From NCBI RefSeq assembly GCF_000813425.1, contig NZ_JWIB01000022.1, positions 1 through 51,609 on the forward strand: DNA of 51,609 bases, read 5' to 3'. This DNA comes from Sporosarcina sp. ZBG7A. Lineage in GTDB: Bacteria; Bacillota; Bacilli; Bacillales_A; Planococcaceae. This document shows positions 44,715 through 51,609 of this stretch, piece after piece. Below the pieces are notes generated by a model. That model was not told the DNA's origin and made no database searches. It saw only the letters and a list, made by a program, of their open reading frames with translations. A program made the position numbers and the translations under genes. Each line of letters starts with the position of its first letter. Positions within the stretch are counted from its first letter, which is position 1.

Positions 44715-45536
44715 TTATAAGGTCCCCAATCGGTACTCAATAGGCGTTACATAATCTAGCGTTCCGTGGATCCGAACCCGATTGAACCAATTCACATAAT
44801 CCTGTAGTTCACGCTCTAACTGGCTGATAGAAGAAAACGTCATTTGCTTAATGAACTCGATTTTGACCACATTGAACATCGATTCTGCTACCGCATTGTC
44901 GTATGGGCATCCTTTCATGCTAAGTGATCTTCCGATTCCAAAAGCTTCTAAAGCTTCGTCAATTAGTTGATTTTTAAATTCACTTCCACGGTCTGTATGG
45001 AACAATTGGATGCGATTCAAGCTGCGTTCAATGCTAGACAAAGCCTTGTATACAAGCTTAGCTGTCTTTTCGGGCCCAGCGCTGTAGCCGATGATTTCCC
45101 GATTAAAAAGATCGACAAATAAGCAGACATAATTCCCTCTTCCATTGACTCTTACGTATGTTAAATCGCTAACAACCACAGCCAGTTCTTCTTGGCCGTT
45201 AAAGTTTCTCGCCAAAACATTCTTTACAGGTTCCTCATTCACTTTTGATTTAAACGGTTTATATTGAGCGACAGTGTAGTTGGATACAAGCCCCGTTTGC
45301 TTCATGACGCGACCAATACGCCGTCTAGAAACCGTCCGGTTGATCTTTTCTAATTCTTTTTTGATTTTACGTGTTCCGTAATTGTTTCGACTCTGTTTAA
45401 AAATTCCCTTGATGTCTTTTTGCAGGGTTCTATCCTCCGGTTGTTTAACGGAAGTGTAATAGAATGTGCTTCTTGCGATCCCTAGGACGTCGCACATTGC
45501 TGATACCGAGTATTTGTGACGGTTGTTTTGAATCAC
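44715..45536 (-). CDS. IS3-family transposase orfB
   Basis: A 273-residue DDE integrase-core transposase. The N-terminal HTH_21-like part has RSTFYYTSV and YGTRKIKKEL. Catalytic residues are Asp in VVSDLTYV (about 128-135), Asp in FHTDRGSEF (about 190-198) and Glu in NAVAESMFNVVK (about 226), a DD(35)E spacing. GTG 45536 follows GGGAGG at good distance, so it can be made alone, but as in other IS3 elements a fused OrfAB made by -1 frameshifting near the end of orfA is expected. Confidence 0.92.
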   Translation of the reverse strand: MIQNNRHKYSVSAMCDVLGIARSTFYYTSVKQPEDRTLQKDIKGIFKQSRNNYGTRKIKKELEKINRTVSRRRIGRVMKQTGLVSNYTVAQYKPFKSKVNEEPVKNVLARNFNGQEELAVVVSDLTYVRVNGRGNYVCLFVDLFNREIIGYSAGPEKTAKLVYKALSSIERSLNRIQLFHTDRGSEFKNQLIDEALEAFGIGRSLSMKGCPYDNAVAESMFNVVKIEFIKQMTFSSISQLERELQDYVNWFNRVRIHGTLDYVTPIEYRLGTL

Positions 45537-45538
45537 AT

Positions 45539-45841
45539 CTACTTTCCTCCCATGATCAGCGCGGCTTGCTTTAAAATATCATTCTCCATTAGGAGACGTT
45601 GGTTTTCTTTACGTAATTTGATTAATTCATTCTCTTCGTCTGTACGCTGATCTTTTTCTTCAAAAGATCCAGTCGCTTTGTGACGCCTCACCCAATTATC
45701 AAAAGTAGTGGAGGTTAGATCGTACTCACGAAGAATATCTGTACGTGGTTTACCGTTTTCATGTAGCTGTACAATTTGGTTTTTAAATTCCTTGGTATAG
45801 GTCCGTCTCGCTCTTTTTTCAGTCATGTAGATTCTCCTCAT
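45539..45841 (-). CDS. IS3-family transposase orfA
   Basis: A 100-residue DNA-binding protein with the HTH_Tnp_1 region RRTYTKEFKNQIVQLHENGK...ILREYDLTSTTFDNWVRRH (two blocks, about 12-55) and a C-terminal leucine-zipper-like helix ENELIKLRKENQRLLMENDI (about 70-89). It ends 2 bp before orfB. A start at the internal ATG (residue 6, MTEKRARR) is also possible. Confidence 0.9.
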   Translation of the reverse strand: MRRIYMTEKRARRTYTKEFKNQIVQLHENGKPRTDILREYDLTSTTFDNWVRRHKATGSFEEKDQRTDEENELIKLRKENQRLLMENDILKQAALIMGGK

Positions 45842-46187
45842 CTCTTTGGTTGTATTCTACAAGACCCTAAGTTTATTGTCCAAGTAAGTGTAGCCTATAC
45901 AAAAAGGAAATTACTAAGGATGATTTGGTTTTAACGGAGAGTTAAATAATCTCAGAAAGACAGCTACGATTATAATCAGGTTAAGCTTTCTTGCTTTTTC
46001 TTTCACTTGACAATGGCGGTACCGTGATAATAGCCATATCTTACTTTTCTTGCATACGATAGGAGTCATCTTTAGTGATTAATGATAAATTAGACAAACT
46101 AAAGTCTCTGTTGCAAATACATTATATGTTTAAGGACTTTAAGACTAATAAGATATATTCATACTAACGTTAAGGGGTTTTAAGTGT

Positions 46188-47243
46188 ATGGGGAATGATA
46201 TCAAGAAGGACAGACTTATGGAACTTGATGCTTTAAGAGGGGTAGCTGCAATGGCAGTTGTTATTTTCCATTATACAACTAGATACGATGAATTGTTCGG
46301 ACATAAAAAACAAAACTACTTAGGTTTTGAGTACGGTTATCTGGGAGTTAATCTATTTTTTATAATAAGCGGCTTCGTCATTTTTATGACTTTAACTAGA
46401 ATTAATAGTCTGAAGGAGTTTGCCAAAAGAAGGGCGTTAAGATTATATCCTGCATATATAGTCGCAGTAGTAATAACCTTTATGGCGGTGAGAGTTTATG
46501 ATCTAAAAGGTAGAGGTGTTTCGTTAGGGGAGGCCATTATCAACTTAACGATGCTACAAGGACATATATTAATACCACATGTAGATGGTGCTTATTGGAG
46601 TTTAACCGTCGAACTAACTTTTTATTTGATAATGGGGCTAGTTCTTTTTCTAGGGCTAAGTAACAAGATAACTACCATTTCGCTTTTATGGTTAGTTACA
46701 TCTGGTGGTATTATGATAATTAGTGACATGTCTAACCAAAGATTAACAACTTTCGTTGAGTATCTAGCAATTTCGAATTACAGTCACCTATTTATTGCGG
46801 GAATAATGTTTTATTTAATTAGACAAAAAGGACAAGTAAAACACCATATGATGATTTTAGCGTGCTTAATGTATGAATATGTTTTCATAGATATAAACTC
46901 CAATTTTTTTGTCACTATTTTCTTTATGCTGTTTTATTTATTAGTTAACAACAAGTTGAATTTCTTGAATATGAAACCACTCGTGTTTTTGGGGACGATA
47001 TCGTATAGTTTTTATTTAGTACATCAAAACATTGGATATATTGTTATAAATATAATGGAGAAATACGGCTTGATAAATGAAGTGTTTTTAGTAATCCCGG
47101 TAACTATTTCTGTTGGACTTGCTACTTTATTAACATTTTATGTAGAGAAGCCAATCCGTAAAATCTTTCATAATAAATCTAAGAGTAAAAGAAAAACTAC
47201 TTCAATCGACCTAACTAAAGTGGATTATATTAATGAGCAGTAG
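46188..47243 (+). CDS. Acyltransferase-3 family membrane protein
   Basis: A 351-residue membrane O-acyltransferase (OatA/NodX-like transmembrane part only). ELDALRGVAAMAVVIFHYTT (about 13-32) holds the conserved Arg and His. GVNLFFIISGFVIFMTL (about 53-69) and KRRALRLYPAYIVA (about 80-93) with the conserved RxxRLYP follow. Ten helices are predicted by eye, and the tail is basic. AAGGGG lies before ATG 46188. It lies between the two AAA-ATPase remnants and 3 kb past the polysaccharide operon, so it may acetylate that polymer; equally it may be cargo of the mobile region. Confidence 0.85.
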   Translation: MGNDIKKDRLMELDALRGVAAMAVVIFHYTTRYDELFGHKKQNYLGFEYGYLGVNLFFIISGFVIFMTLTRINSLKEFAKRRALRLYPAYIVAVVITFMAVRVYDLKGRGVSLGEAIINLTMLQGHILIPHVDGAYWSLTVELTFYLIMGLVLFLGLSNKITTISLLWLVTSGGIMIISDMSNQRLTTFVEYLAISNYSHLFIAGIMFYLIRQKGQVKHHMMILACLMYEYVFIDINSNFFVTIFFMLFYLLVNNKLNFLNMKPLVFLGTISYSFYLVHQNIGYIVINIMEKYGLINEVFLVIPVTISVGLATLLTFYVEKPIRKIFHNKSKSKRKTTSIDLTKVDYINEQ

Positions 47244-47324
47244 GAACATACTGTGTACTATCAATTTTACGGTTTCCTGAATTGCTTATTTGAGGAGTAT
47301 CTTTACTTTCAGCACATTTAAGTG

Positions 47325-47500
47325 CGAAGAGATAATTATTTAGATAACGCAGGGCTATCTAAAAAAACGAATGAAATGACGCGTAAAGTCGATTATCGAA
47401 TGGTAGTGGCGAGTAATAAGTAGAAGAGTCCTGTGTGGAAAAAGTTAATTACTCAGGGTGATTTGGTTTTATCGGAGAGCTCAATGATTTCATCTAAAGT
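47325..47500 (+). pseudogene. Second AAA ATPase C-terminal remnant
   Basis: It reads NAGLSKKTNEMTRKVDYRMV then VASNK, a TAG stop, and KSPVWKKLITQGDLVLSES. This parallels the tail of the remnant at 44575-45947 (NARLTKKMAKEMMNKVDYRM, KSPMLKKEITKDDLVLTES). The DNA blocks AAAGTCGATTATCGAATGG and GATTTGGTTTTA are shared. The two copies have decayed independently and flank the acyltransferase gene. Confidence 0.75.
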
Positions 47501-47998
47501 ATCAGTTCATTTTATTATAAAGATCAAAAATGGATTGAATAAAGCACTACCTGTGCACTGAACAACTCGAACACTATTCGGAATTGTGCTGGAATTGTGT
47601 CGTGCACAGGCAACGCTATTTACGCCCAGGACTATAAAGATGCTCACGGTTCCATAAAAGGACAAATAGAATTTGGCGATATTAAAACTACTAATAATGA
47701 AGCGATGCGAGCGGCTGAAGACCCACAATGTTACTCTTCCCTCTATAGCATAGAGGACTCTAAATGAAAGCCTACCTGTGAAGCAATTTACTTAACCTGG
47801 AAATGTGTTAACTAATATACCAATTTCTATACCTACATAAACAGCCTCTATCAATTCCCCGGGTTTTGCTTTCAAAATAACATTCTTTCAATAGATTGAT
47901 GCTACAATCTTACTACTCAACAATAAAGAGTATACAGCGATCACAAAAAGCCCCTGCACAATTCTAACAATAATCTATAAAGAACTTGCCTGTGCCAA
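47501..47998 (+). other. Intergenic stretch with orphan open frame
   Basis: Contains one palindromic repeat copy. An open frame without a usual start codon runs to TGA at 47762-47764 and ends NEAMRAAEDPQCYSSLYSIE then DSK. It uses normal-looking codons and may be the 3' end of a lost gene; I do not recognise it. TTGCCTGTGC at 47986-47995 is a half copy of the palindromic repeat directly at the IS2 insertion point. Nothing else is supported. Confidence 0.4.
47547..47613. repeat. Palindromic 67-bp dispersed repeat, copy A
   Basis: Outer arms CCTGTGCAC (47550-47558) and GTGCACAGG (47602-47610). The inside reads AACTCGAACACTATTCGGAA, very close to the copy at 49840. No gene is involved. Confidence 0.8.
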
Positions 47999-48035
47999 TA
48001 AACTGTAACCTATGTAAAGGACATTTAAAAAAAAG

Positions 48036-48887
48036 CTAGGCAGCTTTAAGTAGATGATCTCTGTATTGAACAGGGGGCATCTTTTTTAAATCCCATTGAT
48101 ATCTAAAGTGATTGTAGTAGGTCATGTAGCTCTTAACTTCCTTCTTTAACCCATCTAAAGTTTGACAAGGCTTGATAAAAGCTTCGTCCTTAAAGCGCCA
48201 GAAGAATGACTCCTGAGGAGCGTTATCCCAACAGTTACCCCTTCTTGACATAGACTGAGCTAATTTATACTTCTTCACCAGCTTTTGATAAATAGGGCTC
48301 GTATAATGCCCTCCCTGATCAGAGTGAATGAACGCTCCTTCAGCCAGTTTTACTTTCCGATTTTTCTTTAGTTTGGTTAAGGTATCTAGAGCGATATCGA
48401 GTGTTATTCGATCTGACACTTGGTATGCCAAAATTTCGTTTGTAGAGGCGTCTTTGATTGTTGATAAATATGCCCTTTTGCCCTTCCCGTAAAACAGGTA
48501 AGTAATATCCGTCAGTAACACCTTATAAGGGATACCCTGTTTGAACTCCCTATTTAGTAGATTTGGTAATACTTTATGTTCTTGAGTTGCTTTCATCATA
48601 CGTCTATATGGATTCGCTCTGCGAATGGGACAGACGATGTCATACTTTTTCATGATTCTTCCGATTCTCTTTAAATTATAGATGATTTCAAAGTGATCCT
48701 CCAATGTCATTTTGATTTGACGTGCTCCTTTCTTATATCTCTTGAAACGATATGCTTTAAGGATAATATCGCGAATAGATTCATCCTTCATATCCTTCTG
48801 TTTCCTCCGTTCCACTGCTTGAGAGGAATAGTAGTTATAGTATCCAGACCGTGACACGCCGGCTACCGCACATAGGTGACTGACCAT
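48036..48887 (-). CDS. IS3-family transposase orfB
   Basis: A 283-residue DDE transposase. GVSRSGYYNYY opens the HTH_21-like part. Catalytic residues are Asp in LLTDITYLF (about 146-154), Asp in FIHSDQGGHY (about 205-214) and Glu in DNAPQESFFWRFK (about 240), a DD(34)E spacing. The frame is open further upstream (…EEITLSADQKFNLIRS), so the working product would be a fused OrfAB made by -1 frameshift at the A-rich site (about 48960). Because orfA carries a stop, the full transposase is probably not made. Confidence 0.9.
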   Translation of the reverse strand: MVSHLCAVAGVSRSGYYNYYSSQAVERRKQKDMKDESIRDIILKAYRFKRYKKGARQIKMTLEDHFEIIYNLKRIGRIMKKYDIVCPIRRANPYRRMMKATQEHKVLPNLLNREFKQGIPYKVLLTDITYLFYGKGKRAYLSTIKDASTNEILAYQVSDRITLDIALDTLTKLKKNRKVKLAEGAFIHSDQGGHYTSPIYQKLVKKYKLAQSMSRRGNCWDNAPQESFFWRFKDEAFIKPCQTLDGLKKEVKSYMTYYNHFRYQWDLKKMPPVQYRDHLLKAA

Positions 48888-48952
48888 GTTATTTAAGTTG
48901 TATTTGACGATGACAGAACGAATCAGGTTGAATTTCTGATCAGCTGATAACG

Positions 48953-49369
48953 TTATTTCTTCTTTTGTCCCCTTTCTGCGAATCGTATCTTTTTTAGGAG
49001 TTCATTCTCGGCTTTCAACAAATTATTTTGAGCTTCCAATCTGGAATACTTCTCTTCTAATGTTCGTTCCCTTTGAAGTAATCTGCCTGAATTACCACGC
49101 CTAGTATCTCTTAGACCCATTACTCAATCTTTTAAGTAAGTCTTCTTCCAACGTTTTGCTGAACTACGAATTTGCTCCATTCCAATTACCTCGGTATCAA
49201 AACCAGACTCTTCAAATATTTCCCTTGCGAACTTAGCCTTTTCAGATTCCTTTATAAAGAGTTGTTTAAATTCATCGGAATACGTAATCGCTTTTAAGCT
49301 AACCGACTTAACATAAGGATTTACGGATAATAGTCTTTTCTCATTCTCTGTGAAAGTCTTTTTACTCAT
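48953..49369 (-). pseudogene. IS3-family orfA with internal stop codon
   Basis: The HTH half runs from ATG 49369 (MSKKTFTENEKRLLSVNPYV...RWKKTYLKD) to TGA at 49126-49124. The same frame continues directly as VMGLRDTRRGNSGR...EEKYSRLEAQNNLLKAENEL to a natural stop at 48955-48953. In this family the junction normally reads through with a Gly (GGA) before (V/L)(M/L)GLRDTR, so a single G-to-T change explains the TGA. DNA-binding and zipper parts are thus separated. Confidence 0.8.
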
Positions 49370-49549
49370 CTCAAGCTCTCCCATCCCGTCCTATTCTATC
49401 TACAATTCTACACAAAAAAACCTATAGGGTAGACTCTTTTTAGAGTGTCTACACTATAGGTTACAGTTTACAACCTAGGCAGGGCTTATTTTATATTTAG
49501 AATATTTATAGTATAATAGATTCATTACAGGGCGTAGGAGGAAATGATA

Positions 49550-49738
49550 ATGGATACTTATCAATGTAGATATTGTAATAGTAAATTGACTCGAATTGTC
49601 GATGAACATGATTATCAAAGATGGGAATGTAGAGGGGGAGAACCAGGTGGTATGATGCCTGATGGATGTGGTGCTTTCCTTGTAAAAAGAGAAGAGAATG
49701 GTTGGAAAGAAGAATGGAATAGAAAAGAAAATATATAA
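49550..49738 (+). CDS. Small zinc-ribbon-like protein (62 aa)
   Basis: A 62-residue protein with four cysteines (CRYC at 6-9, Cys27, Cys40) in a zinc-ribbon-like spacing, a Gly/Met-rich loop (GGEPGGMMPDGCGAF) and a basic/acidic C-terminal helix with two Trp. ATG 49550 is chosen because AGGAGG lies 8 nt before it; ATG 49544 is too close. TATAAT at 49512-49517 is a candidate -10, just outside the IS end. Function unknown; such small proteins often bind nucleic acid or act as adaptor subunits. Confidence 0.7.
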   Translation: MDTYQCRYCNSKLTRIVDEHDYQRWECRGGEPGGMMPDGCGAFLVKREENGWKEEWNRKENI

Positions 49739-49741
49739 AAA

Positions 49742-49775
49742 GGCTTGCCTGTGCTCCGTACAATTCAAGATATAA
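49742..49775. repeat. Half copy of palindromic repeat
   Basis: TTGCCTGTGC(T)CCGTACAATTC resembles the left half of the 67-bp palindromic repeat, right after the zinc-ribbon gene's stop codon. The right arm is not found nearby in intact form. Confidence 0.5.
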
Positions 49776-49839
49776 ATTAGCGGGTTTGAATGGCAATGTA
49801 CAAGGTGCACTATTGTTAGCAACTTACAGATGAAAAGCC

Positions 49840-49906
49840 TTGCCTGTGCACCGCACACCTCGAACACTATTCAGAACTGTTCTGGACTTGCGTCATGCAC
49901 AGGCAA
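49840..49906. repeat. Palindromic 67-bp dispersed repeat, copy B
   Basis: The most regular copy: TTGCCTGTGCA (49840-49850) pairs perfectly with TGCACAGGCAA (49896-49906). The middle reads CTCGAACACTATTCAGAAC, shared with copy A. Confidence 0.85.
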
Positions 49907-50062
49907 TGTTATAAAATCAGACACTAGTCTGACAACTTTGAAGCGTTATCAATAGGTCAATTCTAATCTATAAAGCCTACTATTTCTTTAGTGATTAGTT
50001 ATTCTAGCCATGCAGCTAGCTTGAGGACTTTTTTACTTCTACTTTATTTGAGTTCTGACAGG

Positions 50063-50138
50063 AAAAGGTCCCTGGGCATGTAACTTTTGTGTTTGTTTAC
50101 AACAATCACAAAAGTTATGCGCCTGGGTACCTTTTGTT
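50063..50138 (+). terminator. Long imperfect hairpin with T tract
   Basis: Arms of 29 nt (50063-50091 and 50107-50135; AAAAGGT, GGGC, AACTTTTGTG match) are followed by GTTTTTTAT on the plus strand. No plus-strand gene ends nearby, and the minus-strand transporter ends 29 bp to the right. It may serve as that gene's terminator, or be the end of a mobile or repeated element. Confidence 0.55.
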
Positions 50139-50163
50139 TTTTATATTTTTAGTTGTCGCTTTA

Positions 50164-51458
50164 TTATTCCTTCAGGGATGAAGTGGCATTGTCTATATCC
50201 AAGTCCTGATTCTTGCGATCGTTCACAGCCCATATTGCAGTAAGGGATACGATAGCGGTGAAGATGATGTATAGAGCAACTGGAACATACGAGTCATTAA
50301 ATTTCAGCAGCAGTGTTGCCGCGATAAGTGGTGCTGTGCCTCCAGCTACAGCAGCTCCAATTTGATAGCCAAGTGAGATTCCTGTATATCTTACTTCTGC
50401 AGCGAATATCTCTGAGAACATTGTACCGAGGACCGCTGTGATCGGGGCCCAGATGATGCCGAGTCCGATGATGGTCGCGAGGAACATCATGAGGTTCGAT
50501 CCTTCGTTCAGCATCCAGAAATACGGGAATGCAAACAGTCCCATTGCAATGGTTCCGAAGACATAAAGCGGTTTCCTCCCGATTTTATCGGATAGTTTCC
50601 CCATGAACGGTATGAGAATCGTTGTAATGATTGTTGCGACCATGACGGCCATGAGCACTTCTGACCCACATTCTTTGTTGCGTAGGATACTACGAACGTC
50701 CCGAAGATGTAGAAGGGGGCTGTCTCGACAACTTTAGCTCCTACAGCAATCAGTACTTCACGCCAGTGGTACTTAAATGTGTCGACGACAGGAATTTTCG
50801 GAATGGTTCCTTTCGCTTGGACTTCTTTGAACGATGGTGTTTCTGCAATGCCGTTACGAATCCACAATCCAAAGACGACGAGCAGCGCACTTAGAAGGAA
50901 AGGTACACGCCAGCCCCAGCTCATGAACGCTTCCTCAGGGAGCAGTGTCATGATTGAAATTGAGAGTGTTCCAAGCACCATTCCGATTGTAACGCCCATT
51001 TGGGGAACGGAACCGAAGAACCCCCGTTGTTCCTTCGGCGCATACTCAACAGCAAGCAGCATAGCGCCACCCCATTCGCCACCAATACCCAGCGCCTGAA
51101 CCAAACGGAGCGTAATGAGCATGATGGGCGCCCAGATCCCGATTGTGTAATAGGTTGGCAGTAAACCCATCCCAAACGTCGCAATTCCCATGAGGCTGAG
51201 TGTCAAAACGAGCGTTTTCTTCCTCCCAATCCGATCCCCAATATGGCTAAATATCACTCCGCCAAGTGGGCGGATGAAAAAAGCTAAAGCAAACGAGGCA
51301 TAAGCCAATATAAGTCCGATAGATGGGTCTTCCGAAACAAAAAACATAGTATTAAAGACAAGAGCAGCTACAGTTCCGTACAAAAAATAGTCAAACCACT
51401 CAATCGAGCTGCCGACCAGACTCGCAATCAGCACACGCCGCATATCCTTCTTCTGCAT
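50164..51458 (-). pseudogene. MHS-family MFS transporter, frameshifted
   Basis: Metabolite:H+ symporter (MHS group: ProP, ShiA, KgtP relatives). The N-terminal part (ATG 51458, GGAGGT 7 nt upstream) reads SLVGSSIEWFDYFLYGTVAA, then RPLGGVIFSHIGDRIGRKKT and LGIGGEWGGAMLL, all family hallmarks, up to SYATKNVG. There the frame shifts near 50661. The rest, EVLMAVMVATIITTILIPFM then GKLSDKIGRKPLYVFG and on to SLKE, continues in another frame to the natural end at 50164. Both halves are otherwise intact, about 430 residues together. The substrate (betaine, proline, an organic acid) cannot be told. A sequencing error remains possible. Confidence 0.85.
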
Positions 51459-51542
51459 TCCACCAACCTCCAATCTTATAGTGTATAGATTGGTACAGTG
51501 TATTCAGGAGGTGGGGATATATGTCTGGTTCGGTGTAAAAGC

Positions 51543-51598
51543 TTGCCTGTGCACAACACAGTTAAAAATTGTTTTAGAGTTGTGTCGTACTGGGCTAA
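51543..51598. repeat. Palindromic repeat, diverged copy C
   Basis: TTGCCTGTGCACAACACA at the left and TGTGTCGTACTGGGCTAA at the right resemble copies A and B, with a shorter AT-rich middle. It is upstream of the MFS gene at the window edge. Confidence 0.65.
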
Positions 51599-51609
51599 CC
51601 TAAATTAAT

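Larger units (their letters stand above)
44686..45901 (-). mobile_element. IS3-family insertion sequence, 1216 bp
   Basis: The element starts TGGCTTGTC and ends CCTATACA (TG...CA tips). The 26-nt ends are imperfect inverted repeats, 18 of 26 matching, with the inner part ACACTnAnTnGGACAA best kept. Flanks suggest an AAA target duplication within an A run. The boundaries were fixed by restoring the interrupted AAA-ATPase remnant frame. It encodes orfA and orfB on the minus strand, both intact. Confidence 0.85.
44003..45952 (+). pseudogene. SpoVK/CbxX-like AAA ATPase remnant, IS-interrupted
   Basis: Pieces in several frames follow the order of a CbxX/SpoVK AAA+ ATPase. First RVIADIYQALKLLEWYDLIE then VDRSDLV (44108-44193), with the Walker A just before it destroyed. 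Then YIGETEKLISQ, a stop, and ALFIEETYIIASGE with the Walker B-like FIEE (about 44195-44300). Then NARLRRRFGLTLYFEDYTPE (about 44410-44470) and YFGNARLTKKMAKEMMNK (about 44575-44630), the sensor-2 region. An IS3 element then splits the frame; removing it and one AAA target copy joins ...KSPMLK to KEITKDDLVLTES followed by TAA at about 45947. Multiple stops and frameshifts show a dead gene. Confidence 0.8.
47999..49470 (-). mobile_element. IS3-family insertion sequence, 1472 bp
   Basis: Perfect 15-bp terminal inverted repeats TAAACTGTAACCTAT (47999-48013) and its complement (49456-49470), flanked by a CAA direct repeat on both sides (47996-47998, 49471-49473), the 3-bp duplication typical of IS3 elements. 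It encodes orfB and a broken orfA on the minus strand. It is unrelated to the element at 44686 in sequence. Confidence 0.88.

Noticed and set aside
47507..47728. Minus-strand open frame over the palindromic repeat
   Set aside because: No ribosome binding site; explained by the repeat and neighbouring decayed DNA.
49475..49867. Two minus-strand open frames across the zinc-ribbon gene
   Set aside because: They are antisense to a small gene with a strong ribosome binding site and cysteine pattern; their hydrophobic content comes from AT-rich DNA.
1..51609. A csaB pyruvyltransferase gene to modify the SLH-binding wall polymer
   Set aside because: No polysaccharide pyruvyl transferase-like protein is found in the window; if present in the genome it lies elsewhere.

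Overview
The window looks like a chromosomal piece of a Gram-positive, low-to-mid GC member of the Bacillales, most like Sporosarcina or its relatives in the Planococcaceae. The reasons are strong AGGAGG-type ribosome binding sites, many S-layer-homology (SLH) proteins, one LPXTG protein, B. subtilis-like exopolysaccharide genes (YveK/EpsA, YwqD/EpsB, YwqE, EpsC/N/L/M relatives), and a general-stress gene behind a sigma-B-like promoter. I name the genus by resemblance only. Almost the whole window is about the cell surface.

1-6.1 kb: the 3' end of an LPXTG-anchored repeat protein, then four tandem paralogues, each with a signal peptide, three SLH repeats and the same roughly 150-residue C-terminal domain that I do not recognise. 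6.1-6.5 kb: a strictly phased 20-bp tandem array. 6.7-12.3 kb: an LtaS-like membrane sulfatase-fold enzyme, a secreted phosphodiester glycosidase (NAGPA fold) and a short three-SLH protein, all on the minus strand. A second array with a 21-bp period lies before galU.

12.7-19.1 kb: galU and a phosphoglucomutase (pgcA) make UDP-glucose. Between them is a minus-strand operon of a polyprenyl-phosphate-type GT2, a GT-C-like membrane protein and two overlapping half-size EamA/DMT proteins, which reads as a lipid-linked sugar-transfer system. 19.4-28.1 kb: an S-layer-like protein, a YflT-type stress protein, a VanZ protein, a 151-bp tandem array, an acyltransferase, a membrane-anchored Ser/Asn/Gly-rich protein, another SLH protein and an SGNH-like secreted protein.

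28.2-43.3 kb: a capsule/exopolysaccharide locus. It runs from chain-length modulator, tyrosine kinase and PHP phosphatase, through a bacillosamine-type set (PglF/E/C/D-like), to a GT4, a HexNAc dehydrogenase and a C4-epimerase, then Wzx, an acetyltransferase, Wzy and a second GT4. Base composition becomes clearly AT-rich towards the Wzx/Wzy end, as is usual for exchanged serotype genes. 43.3-51.6 kb: a decaying region with two remnants of a SpoVK/CbxX-like AAA ATPase, two IS3-family elements (one with a nonsense mutation in orfA), an acyltransferase, a small zinc-ribbon protein, a frameshifted MHS-family transporter and several copies of a short palindromic repeat. No rRNA, tRNA or CRISPR array was found.
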